Assembly: GCF_001547895.1 (NCBI RefSeq) | Contig: NZ_AP014627.1 | Location: 2,793,501-2,857,500 of the forward strand | Source: Pseudomonas sp. Os17 | GTDB taxonomy: Bacteria > Pseudomonadota > Gammaproteobacteria > Pseudomonadales > Pseudomonadaceae | Length of the DNA: 64,000 bases | Reading direction: 5' to 3' | Part shown: in pieces, positions 25,497-33,987 of the stretch | Numbering within the stretch: the stretch's first letter is position 1 | Layout of the letters: the number at the start of each line of letters is the position of its first letter | Made by a program: the position numbers and the translations under genes | Notes under the pieces: model-generated | Database searches by the model: none | Seen by the model: the letters and a program-made list of their open reading frames with translations, nothing else | Told to the model about the DNA's origin: nothing

Positions 25497-26902
25497 GCCT
25501 GAACCCGGTGATCGTCGGCGGCGGGCCGGCGGGCATGGCAGCGGCCATCGAACTGGCCGAGCACGGGGTGCGCAGCACCCTGATCGAAGAGGCCTCGCGC
25601 CTGGGCGGGGTGGTCTATCGCGGGCCGCTGCGCGATGGCGTGCAACTGGATTACCTGGGGCCGCGCTACTGCGAAATGCTGGCCAAGCTGCACGGTGATT
25701 TTTCCGACCACGAACAAATGATCGAGGTGCGCCTCAACAGCCGGGTGATCGGCGCCGAAGGCCATAACAGCCTGATGCTGCTGGACGCCGAAGAGCAGGT
25801 GCAGCAGGTGGACTACTCGCAACTGCTCCTGGCCGCCGGTTGCCATGAGCGCAGCGTGCCGTTTCCCGGCTGGACCCTGCCGGGGGTCAAGTTGCTGGGC
25901 GGCCTGCAATTGCAGATCAAGAGCGGGGTGGTCAAGCCGCAGGGGCCGGTGGTGATCGCCGGCACCGGGCCGCTGCTGCCACTGGTGGCCTGCCAGCTGC
26001 ATGCCTCGGGCGTGCGGGTGGCCGGGGTCTACGAGGCCAGTGCCCTGAGCAAGATCGCCAAGCAGAGCCTGGCCATGCTGAACAAGCCGCAACTGTTCCT
26101 CGACGGCCTGAGCATGCTGGCCTACCTCAAGCTCCACGGCATCAGCCTGCGCTATGGCTGGGGCGTGGTGGAGGCCCAGGGGCAGGACGCCCTGAGCGTG
26201 GTCACGGTTGCCCCTTATTCCGCCGATTGGCAGCCGGACCTGTCCAAGGCCCAGCGCATCGCGGCCCAGACCCTGGCGGTGGGCTACGGCTTCATCCCAC
26301 GCACCCAGCTGAGCCAGCAGATGGGCCTGGACCACGGCTTCAGCGACGACGGCTACCTGCGGGCCCACGCCAATGCCTGGCAGCAGAGCAGCGAGCCGCA
26401 CATTCATCTGGCGGGCGACATGGGCGGGATCCGCGGCGGTGAAGCGGCCATGCTCAGCGGTCGCATCGCCGCGCTGTCGATCCTCATGCAGCGCAATGTC
26501 CTGGATAACGAAGCGGCCCTGCAGCGGCGCCAGGGCTACGAGCGCAAACTGGCCTCGATCCTGCGCTTTCGCGGTGCGGTGGACCGCTATACCGCGCGTG
26601 GCACCGGGCAGATAGAACTGCCCAAGGGCGACACGGTGATTTGCCGTTGCGAGCACACCACCCGCAACGATATCGAGCGTGCCCTGGCCCAGGGGGTACA
26701 GGACATGGCCAGCCTGAAAATGCGCACTCGCGTGAGCATGGGCGACTGCCAGGGGCGGATGTGCGTCGGCTACTGCAGCGACCGCCTGCGCCAGGCCACC
26801 GGACGCAAGGACGTGGGCTGGATTCGCCCGCGCTTCCCGCTGGACCCGATTCCGTTTTCCGCCTTTGCCGCACCCGACCAGGAGGTCCCCGAACATGAGT
26901 AA
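25493..26902 (+). CDS. hcnB: Hydrogen cyanide synthase subunit HcnB
   Basis: 469 residues. N-terminal FAD motif PVIVGGGPAGMAAAIELAE, a second dinucleotide motif VVIAGTGPLLP near 157, and a C-terminal BFD-like [2Fe-2S] region with VICRCEHTTRNDI, GDCQGRMCVGYC. Part of the membrane-associated cyanide synthase; flavin subunit of the opine-dehydrogenase-like type. Starts inside hcnA (4-base overlap) and overlaps hcnC by 8 bases. Confidence 0.96.
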   Translation: MSLNPVIVGGGPAGMAAAIELAEHGVRSTLIEEASRLGGVVYRGPLRDGVQLDYLGPRYCEMLAKLHGDFSDHEQMIEVRLNSRVIGAEGHNSLMLLDAEEQVQQVDYSQLLLAAGCHERSVPFPGWTLPGVKLLGGLQLQIKSGVVKPQGPVVIAGTGPLLPLVACQLHASGVRVAGVYEASALSKIAKQSLAMLNKPQLFLDGLSMLAYLKLHGISLRYGWGVVEAQGQDALSVVTVAPYSADWQPDLSKAQRIAAQTLAVGYGFIPRTQLSQQMGLDHGFSDDGYLRAHANAWQQSSEPHIHLAGDMGGIRGGEAAMLSGRIAALSILMQRNVLDNEAALQRRQGYERKLASILRFRGAVDRYTARGTGQIELPKGDTVICRCEHTTRNDIERALAQGVQDMASLKMRTRVSMGDCQGRMCVGYCSDRLRQATGRKDVGWIRPRFPLDPIPFSAFAAPDQEVPEHE

Positions 26903-28148
26903 GTACTACGACGTGGTGATCGCCGGTGGCGGCGTGATTGGGGCGTCCTGCGCCTACCAGCTGTCCAAGCGCAAGAACCTCAAGGTGGCGCTGATCGACG
27001 CCAAGCGTCCGGGCAACGCCAGTCGTGCCTCGGCCGGCGGCCTGTGGGCCATCGGCGAGTCGGTGGGCCTGGGCTGCGGGGTGATCTTCTTTCGCATGAT
27101 GTCGGCCAACCGCAAGCGCGAGGCCCAGGGCTCGGCGGTGGTGGTGGATTCCAGCACCCCGCATATCCTGCCGCAGTCGTTCTTCGACTTCGCCCTGCAG
27201 TCCAACGAGATCTACCCGCGCCTGCACCGCGAGCTGATCGGCCTGCACGGCATGGACTTCAAGTTCGAACAGACCGGGCTCAAGTTCGTCATCTATGACG
27301 ATGAAGACCGGCTGTACGCCGAGCACATTGTCGGTTGCATCCCGCACCTGTCCGATCAGGTGCGCTGGCTCGACCAGGCGGCCCTGCGCGCCGCGGAACC
27401 CAATGTCAGCCACGAAGCCCAGGGCGCCCTGGAGTTCCTCTGCGATCACCAGGTCAACCCGTTCCGCCTGACCGATGCCTACACCGAAGGTGCACGGCAG
27501 AACGGGGTGGATGTGTACTTCAACACCAACGTCACCGGCGTCCTGCACCACGGCAACCGGGTCAGCGGGGTGCAGACCGCCGAGGCCGGGCTGTTCCATT
27601 GCTCGACCCTGATCAACGCCGCCGGTGCCTGGGCCGCCGAGCTGAGCCTGCAGGCCACCGGGGTGGAGATTCCGGTGAAGCCGGTGAAGGGCCAGATCCT
27701 CCTCACCGAGCGCATGCCCAAGCTGCTCAATGGCTGCCTGACCACCAGCGACTGCTACATGGCGCAGAAGGACAACGGCGAGATCCTGATTGGCAGCACC
27801 ACCGAGGACAAGGGCTTCGACGTCAGCACCACCTACCCGGAAATCAACGGTCTGGTGCAGGGGGCGGTGCGCTGCATTCCCGAGCTGGCCCAGGTCAACC
27901 TCAAGCGCTGCTGGGCCGGCCTGCGCCCGGGCTCGCCGGATGAACTGCCGATTCTTGGGCCGATGGACGGGGTCGAGGGCTACCTCAATGCCTGCGGGCA
28001 CTTCCGCACCGGCATCCTGACGTCGGCGATCACCGGCGTGCTGCTGGACAAACTGGTGAACGACGAAACCCTGCCGCTGGACATCACCCCGTTCCTGGCC
28101 CGGCGTTTCGCCACCGCCCCGGTGAAAAAACAGCCCGAGCCGGCCTGA
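26895..28148 (+). CDS. hcnC: Hydrogen cyanide synthase subunit HcnC
   Basis: 417 residues from ATG 26895, with AGGAGG upstream. D-amino-acid-oxidase-type FAD protein: VVIAGGGVIGASCAYQLSKR at the N-terminus and late FAD-site GLRPGSPDELPILGP, GYLNACGHFRTGI. Predicted catalytic flavoprotein of glycine oxidation to HCN. Normal length. The operon is followed directly by four tandem BIME units rather than a classical terminator. Confidence 0.96.
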   Translation: MSKYYDVVIAGGGVIGASCAYQLSKRKNLKVALIDAKRPGNASRASAGGLWAIGESVGLGCGVIFFRMMSANRKREAQGSAVVVDSSTPHILPQSFFDFALQSNEIYPRLHRELIGLHGMDFKFEQTGLKFVIYDDEDRLYAEHIVGCIPHLSDQVRWLDQAALRAAEPNVSHEAQGALEFLCDHQVNPFRLTDAYTEGARQNGVDVYFNTNVTGVLHHGNRVSGVQTAEAGLFHCSTLINAAGAWAAELSLQATGVEIPVKPVKGQILLTERMPKLLNGCLTTSDCYMAQKDNGEILIGSTTEDKGFDVSTTYPEINGLVQGAVRCIPELAQVNLKRCWAGLRPGSPDELPILGPMDGVEGYLNACGHFRTGILTSAITGVLLDKLVNDETLPLDITPFLARRFATAPVKKQPEPA

Positions 28149-28165
28149 CAGATCCCCACGAGGAT

Positions 28166-28577
28166 CTGTTGGACTTGCGTAGGAGCTGGCTTGCCAGCGA
28201 AAGCGTTTCCAGGAGCGCTGCACGGCTCGCGGGCCTCTTCGCCGGCAAGCCGGCTCCTACGGTCGGCAGGGTCTGTTGGACTTGCGTAGGAGCTGGCTTG
28301 CCAGCGAAAGCGTTTCCAGGAGCGCTGCACGGCTCAGGGGGCTCTTCGCCAGCAAGCCGGCTCCTACGGTCTGCAGGATCTGTTGGACTTGCGTAGGAGC
28401 TGGCTTGCCAGCGAAAGCGTTTCCAGGAGCGCTGCAGGGCTCGCGGGCCTCTTCGCCGGCAAGCCGGCTCCTACGGTCGGCAGGGTCTGTTGGACTTGCG
28501 TAGGAGCTGGCTTGCCAGCGAAAGCGTGTCCAGGAGCGCTGCACGGCTCAGGGGGCTCTTCACCAGCAAGCCGGCTA
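28166..28577. repeat. Four tandem 107-bp BIME units
   Basis: CTGTTGGACTTGCGTAGGAG recurs at 28166, 28273, 28380 and 28487, exactly 107 bp apart. Each unit has a REP arm GGAGCTGGCTTGCCAGCGAA and an inverted arm CTTCGCCGGCAAGCCGGCTC. Units differ at a few bases (CACGGCTCGCGGGC versus CACGGCTCAGGGGG types alternate). The fourth ends imperfectly. It fills the gap between hcnC and the convergent GST gene; no gene is present. Confidence 0.92.
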
Positions 28578-28597
28578 CGGTGATGGCGCTGTGTGGG

Positions 28598-29209
28598 TCA
28601 GGTGGCGGGGGTGTCGAGGAACACCGGCAGCTGTTCGGCGTATTCGGCAAAACTGCGCACCGCCGGGAACTGCTCGGGGCCGAACTGGTCCGCCAGCATC
28701 ATCTGGCTGAAACTCCAGGCCACCGCCAGGCTGATGCCGGCCTGGCTCAGGGTTCCATCCCGGGGCAGCGGCTGCTTCTGCAACTCGTGCTCCAACTCGG
28801 CATAGGCGGCCTGCAATTGGCCGCCGATCCGCTCCAGCCAGGGGCCGTGCTGTTTCTCCGCCGGACGCAGCTTTCGTTCGTAGACGATCTGCACCGACTT
28901 CTCACAGGCCGCCAGGGCCAGGCCGATCAGGCGCAACTCATGCAAACGCTCCGGCAGGGTCGCGGGCATCAGGCTCCTTTGCGGGCCGGCCAGGGTTTCC
29001 AGGTAGTCGAGGATCAGGCTCGAATCCATCAGCACTTCACCCCCGTCGCAGACCAGGCTTGGCGCCTTGACCACCGGGTTGATGGCCTTGAACTGCTCGA
29101 AGGTGCTGAACACCGAGATCGAGTGGTGCTCGAAGGGCAGGCCCATGCATTTGAGGCTGATGGCGACGCGGCGCACATAGGGTGAATCGAGCATTCCAAT
29201 GAGTTTCAT
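28598..29209 (-). CDS. Glutathione S-transferase family protein
   Basis: 203 residues from ATG 29209 (GGAA 7 bases upstream; a GTG one codon earlier is possible). Thioredoxin-like N-domain: MKLIGMLDSPYVRRVAISL, cis-Pro region VVKAPSLVCDGGEVLMDSSLILDYLE (glutathione-binding DS pair), then an all-helical C-domain. Full length for bacterial GST. Cytosolic. Substrate unknown; distance from hcn is bridged only by repeats, so a link to cyanide is not implied. Confidence 0.88.
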   Translation of the reverse strand: MKLIGMLDSPYVRRVAISLKCMGLPFEHHSISVFSTFEQFKAINPVVKAPSLVCDGGEVLMDSSLILDYLETLAGPQRSLMPATLPERLHELRLIGLALAACEKSVQIVYERKLRPAEKQHGPWLERIGGQLQAAYAELEHELQKQPLPRDGTLSQAGISLAVAWSFSQMMLADQFGPEQFPAVRSFAEYAEQLPVFLDTPAT

Positions 29210-29302
29210 CACGTATTTCCTTGTCTTGCACGGCGCAACGGATGGGAACGGCGCGGCTAATGTAGCGGCATTGAATCGGCCTTGCCCAGCTCCTTGTCAT
29301 GG

Positions 29303-29795
29303 CTCGGCAGCGGCTACGGGCCAATGCCGATCGGGGATAGGTGTAGCCGCTGCCGCAGGCTGCGAACGGCACGAAGGGCCGCGGTGCCTTTGAGGCCGCT
29401 GCGAGTTTGGCTGGCGATCGTCAAGCAAGGTCCTGCGGACCTTTTCGCAGCTTCGCCGTGGCTCAGCAGCGGCTACAGGCAATGCCGATCGGGGTTGTGT
29501 AGCCGCTGCCGCAGGCTGCGAACGGCTCCGCAGGAGACGCGGGGATCTTGAGGCCGGCCAAGATCGGCGGGCGATCGTCAGGCAAGGTCCTGCGGACCTT
29601 TGCGCAGCTTCGCGGGCTCAGCAGCGGCTACAGGCCAATGCCGATCGGGAGGGTGTGTAGCCGCTGCCGCAGGCTGCGAACGGCACGAAGGGCCGCAGCG
29701 TTCTTGAGGCCGCTGCGAGTTTGGCGGGCGATCGTCAGGCAAGGTCCTGCGGACCTTTGCGCAGCTTCGCGGGCTCAGAGCGGCTACAGCCAGGC
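29303..29795. repeat. Three tandem ~155-bp REP composites plus a partial unit
   Basis: Units begin TGTAGCCGCTGCCGCAGGC at about 29341, 29497 and 29655. Each has CAAGGTCCTGCGGACCTT, TTCGCAGCTTCGC or a variant, GGCTCAGCAGCGGCTACAG and a CAATGCCGATCGGG linker. A partial 3' end sits at 29303-29340. The middle unit has a different interior, so exchange between copies is likely. It separates the GST and MFS genes; no gene is present in 29210-29840. Confidence 0.88.
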
Positions 29796-29840
29796 AGGTA
29801 ATCGGCGACCGGCAGGTTGCGCGTCGCGTTACCACAGGTG

Positions 29841-31064
29841 CTAGGGCTGCCGTGGTCGCAGGCACCACCAGACCAGGCCCAGGGCGAGGCTGGACAGGCC
29901 GGTCAGGGCCTGCAGCGAGCCGGCCGGGTGGTTCGCCAGCAGGCTGGCAAGCAAGCCGCAGCCGGCGGTCAGGGCCATCTGGATAAAGAAGAACAGCCCC
30001 GAAGCGGTGCCCGCCACCGCCGCATAGGGTTGCAGGATCGCCAGCTGGCAGGCGGGTATCGCCAGGCCCACCGAGAACATCAGCGGCAGCATCGGCAGGA
30101 CGATCGCCCACAGGCTGTCGGGCCACAGGCTGCGAGCGAACAGCAACAGGCCGGCGCCCGCCAGGTTCAACAGGCAGGCCCGGGCTATCAGACGGTCGGC
30201 GCCGTGGCGCGCGCCCAGGCGCTGGAACAGCCGCGAACCCAGCAGGTAGCCGGCCACGGTGGCGGCGAATACCAGGGCGTAGGCCGTGGGTGACAGCCCC
30301 AGCTGGCGCTGCAACAGTGCCGACGATTGCAGGATGAAAGGGAAATAGGTGCAGTACAGGCAGCCGATGGCCAGGGAATAGCGCATGAAATAGCGCTCGC
30401 CCAGCAGGCGCAGGTACAGGCGCGGCAGGTGTTTGCCAGGCACCGGGGCGAGCTGCGCCGGGCGGGTTTCGGCAAGCCGTTTGTACATCAGCAGCCAGGC
30501 CGCCGCGGCCACCAGGCTCAGGCACAGGAACAGCCCGCGCCAGCCCAGCAGGTGGTCGATCAGGCTGCCCAGCGGCGGCGCCAGCATCGGCGACAGGGCA
30601 ATGCCCATGGACAGCAGCCCGAGCAGGCGCGGCTGCTCTTCGGGGGCGCAGCGGTCGCGGACCATGACCCGGCCGATCAGGGTGCCGCAGCAACCGCCCA
30701 ACGCCTGCAGCAGGCGGGCGACCATCAGCACCTCGACGCTGGCGGCGAGCATGCAGGCCAGGCTGGCCAGCAGGAACAGCGCGGTGCCCGCCAGCAGCAC
30801 CGGGCGCCGGCCATAACGGTCGCACAGCGGCCCGCCCAGCAGCATCGACAGGGCGTAGCCGAGCATGTACAGGCTCAGGGTCAGTTGCAGTTGCGCATCG
30901 CTGGCCCGCAGTTGGTCGGCCATGGCCGGCAGCGCCGGCAGGTACAGGTCGATGCTGATCCGCGGCAGGCAGACCACCACCAGCAGCAACAGGGTCCAGA
31001 GCCAGGGGGCGAGGGGGCGTGCAACAGCAATGGAGCGGGGCGGGGCGTCGGCAAGCGGGGGCAT
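29841..31064 (-). CDS. MFS drug-type exporter, Bcr/CflA subfamily
   Basis: 407 residues from ATG 31064. Twelve hydrophobic segments; N-terminal LPRISIDLYLPALPAMADQL and TM2-TM3 loop GGPLCDRYGRRPVLLAG are typical of the Bcr/CflA branch. Proton-driven efflux at the inner membrane. It diverges from a MocR-type regulator across a 92-bp gap, so that regulator probably controls it. Substrate cannot be read. No strong RBS precedes the chosen start. Confidence 0.88.
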   Translation of the reverse strand: MPPLADAPPRSIAVARPLAPWLWTLLLLVVVCLPRISIDLYLPALPAMADQLRASDAQLQLTLSLYMLGYALSMLLGGPLCDRYGRRPVLLAGTALFLLASLACMLAASVEVLMVARLLQALGGCCGTLIGRVMVRDRCAPEEQPRLLGLLSMGIALSPMLAPPLGSLIDHLLGWRGLFLCLSLVAAAAWLLMYKRLAETRPAQLAPVPGKHLPRLYLRLLGERYFMRYSLAIGCLYCTYFPFILQSSALLQRQLGLSPTAYALVFAATVAGYLLGSRLFQRLGARHGADRLIARACLLNLAGAGLLLFARSLWPDSLWAIVLPMLPLMFSVGLAIPACQLAILQPYAAVAGTASGLFFFIQMALTAGCGLLASLLANHPAGSLQALTGLSSLALGLVWWCLRPRQP

Positions 31065-31156
31065 GGCGGGCTCGGGGCAAGTGGGTACGGCGCTGAAATT
31101 AAGGTCTTTATGGTTTAATGCCGAGCACCGTTTAGAGCCCATTCGACTGGACCACT

Positions 31157-32632
31157 ATGAGCCGTGGAAAACACCCCGTGCCCCTCGACCTGCCGCTGCC
31201 CATGGAGGGCGCTCAGGGCAAGCAGGACAGTGCCTACGCCGCGTTACGCCAGGCGATCCTGGAAAAACGCCTGCCGGCCGGCTGCCGCTTGCCCTCCACG
31301 CGCACCCTGGCCCAGCGCTGGGGCCTGTCCCGGGGCACCCTGGAAGTGGTTTTCGACCGCCTGCGCAGCGAAGGCTACGTGAGCCGCGCCAGCGGTTCCG
31401 GGACCCGGGTCTGCGCGGTGGTGCCGGATCTTTACCTGAGCGCCCCGGCGGCGGTTGCCGCGCCCGCCGCCGGTGACCTTGAACCGCCGTACCCGCCGCT
31501 GGGCGTGCGTGCCGGCCAGCCCTTTGTTGCGCGGCTGGCCGACCCGGCGCTGTTTCCCCTGCCGCACTGGACCCGCTCCCTGACCCGGGCCCTGGGCAGT
31601 GCCTCGGCGCAGTCGCTGTGCGACGCCGACCCCGGCGGGCTGCCGGCGCTGCGCCAGCAGATCGCCGAGTACCTGGGGCAGCACCGGGGCATCGTCTGCC
31701 ATGCCGGGCAAGTGATGATCACCACCGGCATCCGCCATGGCCTCGACCTGCTGGCCCGCAGCCTGCTGCGCCCGGGTGACAAGGTGTGCCTGGAAGACCC
31801 CGGCTACCTCTCGGCCAAGGATCTGTTTGCCCTGGCCGGGGCGCGCCTGGTGCCGATCCCGCTGCAGGAGGAGGGCATCGACACCGCGCGCCTGCAAGAG
31901 CACCGCGATGCACGCCTGGTCTACGTGACCCCGGCTCACCAGGCGCCCCTGGGCATGACCCTGCCGGTGTCGCGGCGCCTGGCCCTGCTGGAATGGGCGC
32001 GGCACAGCCAGGCCTGGGTGGTGGAGGATGACTACGACAGCGAGTTCAACTACCAGAGCGCGCCGCTGGCGGCCCTCAAGTCGCTGGACCGGGACGACCG
32101 GGTGATCTATTGCGGCAGCTTCAACAAGACCCTGTTCGCCGGCTTGCGGGTGGGCTTCATGCTGCTGCCCGACAGCCTGCGCCCGCGCTTGTTGGCGACC
32201 TTGCAGAGCACCGGGCGCTCGGTCGGGGTGATCGAGCAGATGGCCCTGGCCGACTACATCGCCAGCGGCGCCTTCCTGCGTAACCTGCGGGCGGCGCGTC
32301 AGGCCTATCAGGAACGCCGCGACCTGCTGCTGGCGATCCTCGCTCGGGAGGCGCCGGGCTGCTACCGCATCAGCGGCCAGCAGGCCGGGCTGCACCTGCT
32401 CCTGGAGCTGCCATCGGGCAGCGACGAGACGCGCTTTCGCCAGCGCGCCGCCGAGCAGGGCCTGCTGCTGCAGGGGCTGGCCGAGCACTGTCAGGTGGCG
32501 CGCCGGCCGGCGGCGGTGATCATCGGCTACGCGGCCCTGAGCCTGGCGCAGATCCGTTTCAGCGGATCGCGGCTGGCGGCGCTGCTGGTGGCCGCGGCGC
32601 GGCAAGCGCAAGAACAAGTGCAAGCGCGCTGA
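31157..32632 (+). CDS. MocR/PdxR-type regulator (GntR HTH + aminotransferase-like domain)
   Basis: 491 residues. Winged HTH at about 25-88 (LRQAILEKRLPAGCRLPSTRTLAQRWGLSRGTLE), then a fold type I aminotransferase domain with PLP lysine Lys324 (GSFNKTLFAGLRVGF), the Asp motif DDYDSEFNY and the Gly-rich loop region. Regulates genes in response to PLP or amino-compound adducts. Divergent from the Bcr-type exporter, which suggests that exporter as target. Enzymatic activity is usually lost in this family. Confidence 0.9.
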   Translation: MSRGKHPVPLDLPLPMEGAQGKQDSAYAALRQAILEKRLPAGCRLPSTRTLAQRWGLSRGTLEVVFDRLRSEGYVSRASGSGTRVCAVVPDLYLSAPAAVAAPAAGDLEPPYPPLGVRAGQPFVARLADPALFPLPHWTRSLTRALGSASAQSLCDADPGGLPALRQQIAEYLGQHRGIVCHAGQVMITTGIRHGLDLLARSLLRPGDKVCLEDPGYLSAKDLFALAGARLVPIPLQEEGIDTARLQEHRDARLVYVTPAHQAPLGMTLPVSRRLALLEWARHSQAWVVEDDYDSEFNYQSAPLAALKSLDRDDRVIYCGSFNKTLFAGLRVGFMLLPDSLRPRLLATLQSTGRSVGVIEQMALADYIASGAFLRNLRAARQAYQERRDLLLAILAREAPGCYRISGQQAGLHLLLELPSGSDETRFRQRAAEQGLLLQGLAEHCQVARRPAAVIIGYAALSLAQIRFSGSRLAALLVAAARQAQEQVQAR

Positions 32633-32714
32633 GCCTGGGCTGTCATCTGCCTGTCATGTGGCTCGGGCATCCTCGGCGCCCCGGCCTTCGGCCTTTGTGG
32701 ATTACACGGACGTC

Positions 32715-33635
32715 ATGATCATTGTCACCGCCGGCGCGGCCTATCTGGATATCGACGCCTACGCCGGTTGCATCGCCTACGCCGAACTGCTCAATCTCAG
32801 CGGGCGCCCGGCCCGGGCCCTGAGCAGCGCGCCGCTCAACGAGAGCATTCCCCAAGGCTTCAGAGACCGCCTCAAGGGCCTGGACAGCCACGTCCCCGAG
32901 GGCGCCGACCAGTTCGTGCTGGTGGACATTTCCAACCACCTGCACCTGGACCCGCTGGTGGACCTCGCGCGGGTGGTGGAGGTCATCGACCATCACCCGG
33001 GGTTCGAGGCGTTCTGGGACGAGCGCCTGGGCAAATACGCGGATATCCGCCCGATCGGCGCCGCCTGCACTCAGGTCTATGAGCGCTGGCGCGACGCCGG
33101 CCTGCTGCCGCGGATCAGCCGCGACAGTGCGCAACTGCTGGCGGCGGGCATCCTCGACAACACCCTGAACTTCAGCGGCGGCAGCTGTACTGCGGCCGAC
33201 CGCCAGGCCTATGCCGCCCTGGCCGCCCATGCCGGCCTGGGGCCCCAGTGGCCCGAAGCGTATTTCCAGCAATGCCAGCAGCAGATCGAAGCGCAGTTGC
33301 CCCAGGCCCTGCTCAAGGATTTGAAGGTGCTTGAAGCGTCCAGCAACCTGCCGCGGCGCTTTGCCCAGCTGACCCTGTGGAATGGCGAGGACCTGCTGGC
33401 ACGCCAGCGCAGCCTGATCGAGCAGGTGCTGGGGCAGTGGGGCGATGATTGGCTGCTGAACCTGATCAGCCTCAGCGAAGGCAAAAGCTACCTGCTGACC
33501 GGCAGCCCGGGCAGTGCCCGCAAGCTTGAGCGGTTGCTAGAGTGCAGCGCCCAGGACGGCGTGCATTGCCTGGCCCGGCCGATCCTGCGCAAGGAGCTGC
33601 TGCGCAAGGGCCTGGCTTTGCAGGCGGTGTCCTGA
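32715..33635 (+). CDS. DHH-family phosphoesterase
   Basis: 306 residues from ATG 32715 (a GTG at 32658 would add 19 unrelated residues). Metal ligands Asp12 and Asp14 (YLDIDAYAG), Asp71 (LVDISNH), and Asp92-His93-His94 (VIDHHPG); also GAACTQVYERW. The order matches DHH/DHHA2 type II pyrophosphatase or exopolyphosphatase-like proteins. Cytosolic, Mn-dependent by family. Substrate (pyrophosphate, short polyphosphate, nucleotides) undecided. Confidence 0.85.
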   Translation: MIIVTAGAAYLDIDAYAGCIAYAELLNLSGRPARALSSAPLNESIPQGFRDRLKGLDSHVPEGADQFVLVDISNHLHLDPLVDLARVVEVIDHHPGFEAFWDERLGKYADIRPIGAACTQVYERWRDAGLLPRISRDSAQLLAAGILDNTLNFSGGSCTAADRQAYAALAAHAGLGPQWPEAYFQQCQQQIEAQLPQALLKDLKVLEASSNLPRRFAQLTLWNGEDLLARQRSLIEQVLGQWGDDWLLNLISLSEGKSYLLTGSPGSARKLERLLECSAQDGVHCLARPILRKELLRKGLALQAVS

Positions 33636-33651
33636 ATCAACGGAGCAGGCC

Positions 33652-33903
33652 ATGGACCTTGAACAACGCTTGCAGCAGGTGAATGACGAGCAGAGCTTCC
33701 TCGACTTCGTCCAGACGCTGCTTGACGACCGCCGTCAGTTGCAGCACCGCGACAGTTGGCAGAATCATTCCATCGAGGACTTTCTCGATGGCGCCCAGGC
33801 CTGGGCCGAAGCCACCGGCATGGGCGCCACCCAGGGGTTGGCGCAGGCCTCGCCCTGGCGGCGTTTCGCGGTGTTCCTGTACTGCGGCAAGATCTACGAG
33901 TAG
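33652..33903 (+). CDS. Small acidic protein, DUF7660-like
   Basis: 83 residues from ATG 33652, 16 bp after the DHH gene, with GGAG upstream. Core NDEQSFLDFVQTLLDDR and IEDFLDGAQAWAEA, ending FAVFLYCGKIYE, like the small DUF7660 family of unknown function. The family call is from memory. Likely in operon with the DHH phosphoesterase. Confidence 0.65.
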   Translation: MDLEQRLQQVNDEQSFLDFVQTLLDDRRQLQHRDSWQNHSIEDFLDGAQAWAEATGMGATQGLAQASPWRRFAVFLYCGKIYE

Positions 33904-33987
33904 GGCCGCTGGGGCGGTTGCTGCCGGTGGTTGGCAGGCGACTATGCTGAGCTTCTAGGGCGTCGACAACGGCGCGGGAGGTCGGTC

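Noticed and set aside
28166..28577. Possible CRISPR array
   Set aside because: Repeats are contiguous 107-bp units with no unique spacers, and each carries REP arms; no cas genes nearby.
28598..29209. GST as part of the cyanide operon (detoxification)
   Set aside because: It is convergent and separated by a 400-bp BIME array; no sequence evidence links it to hcn.
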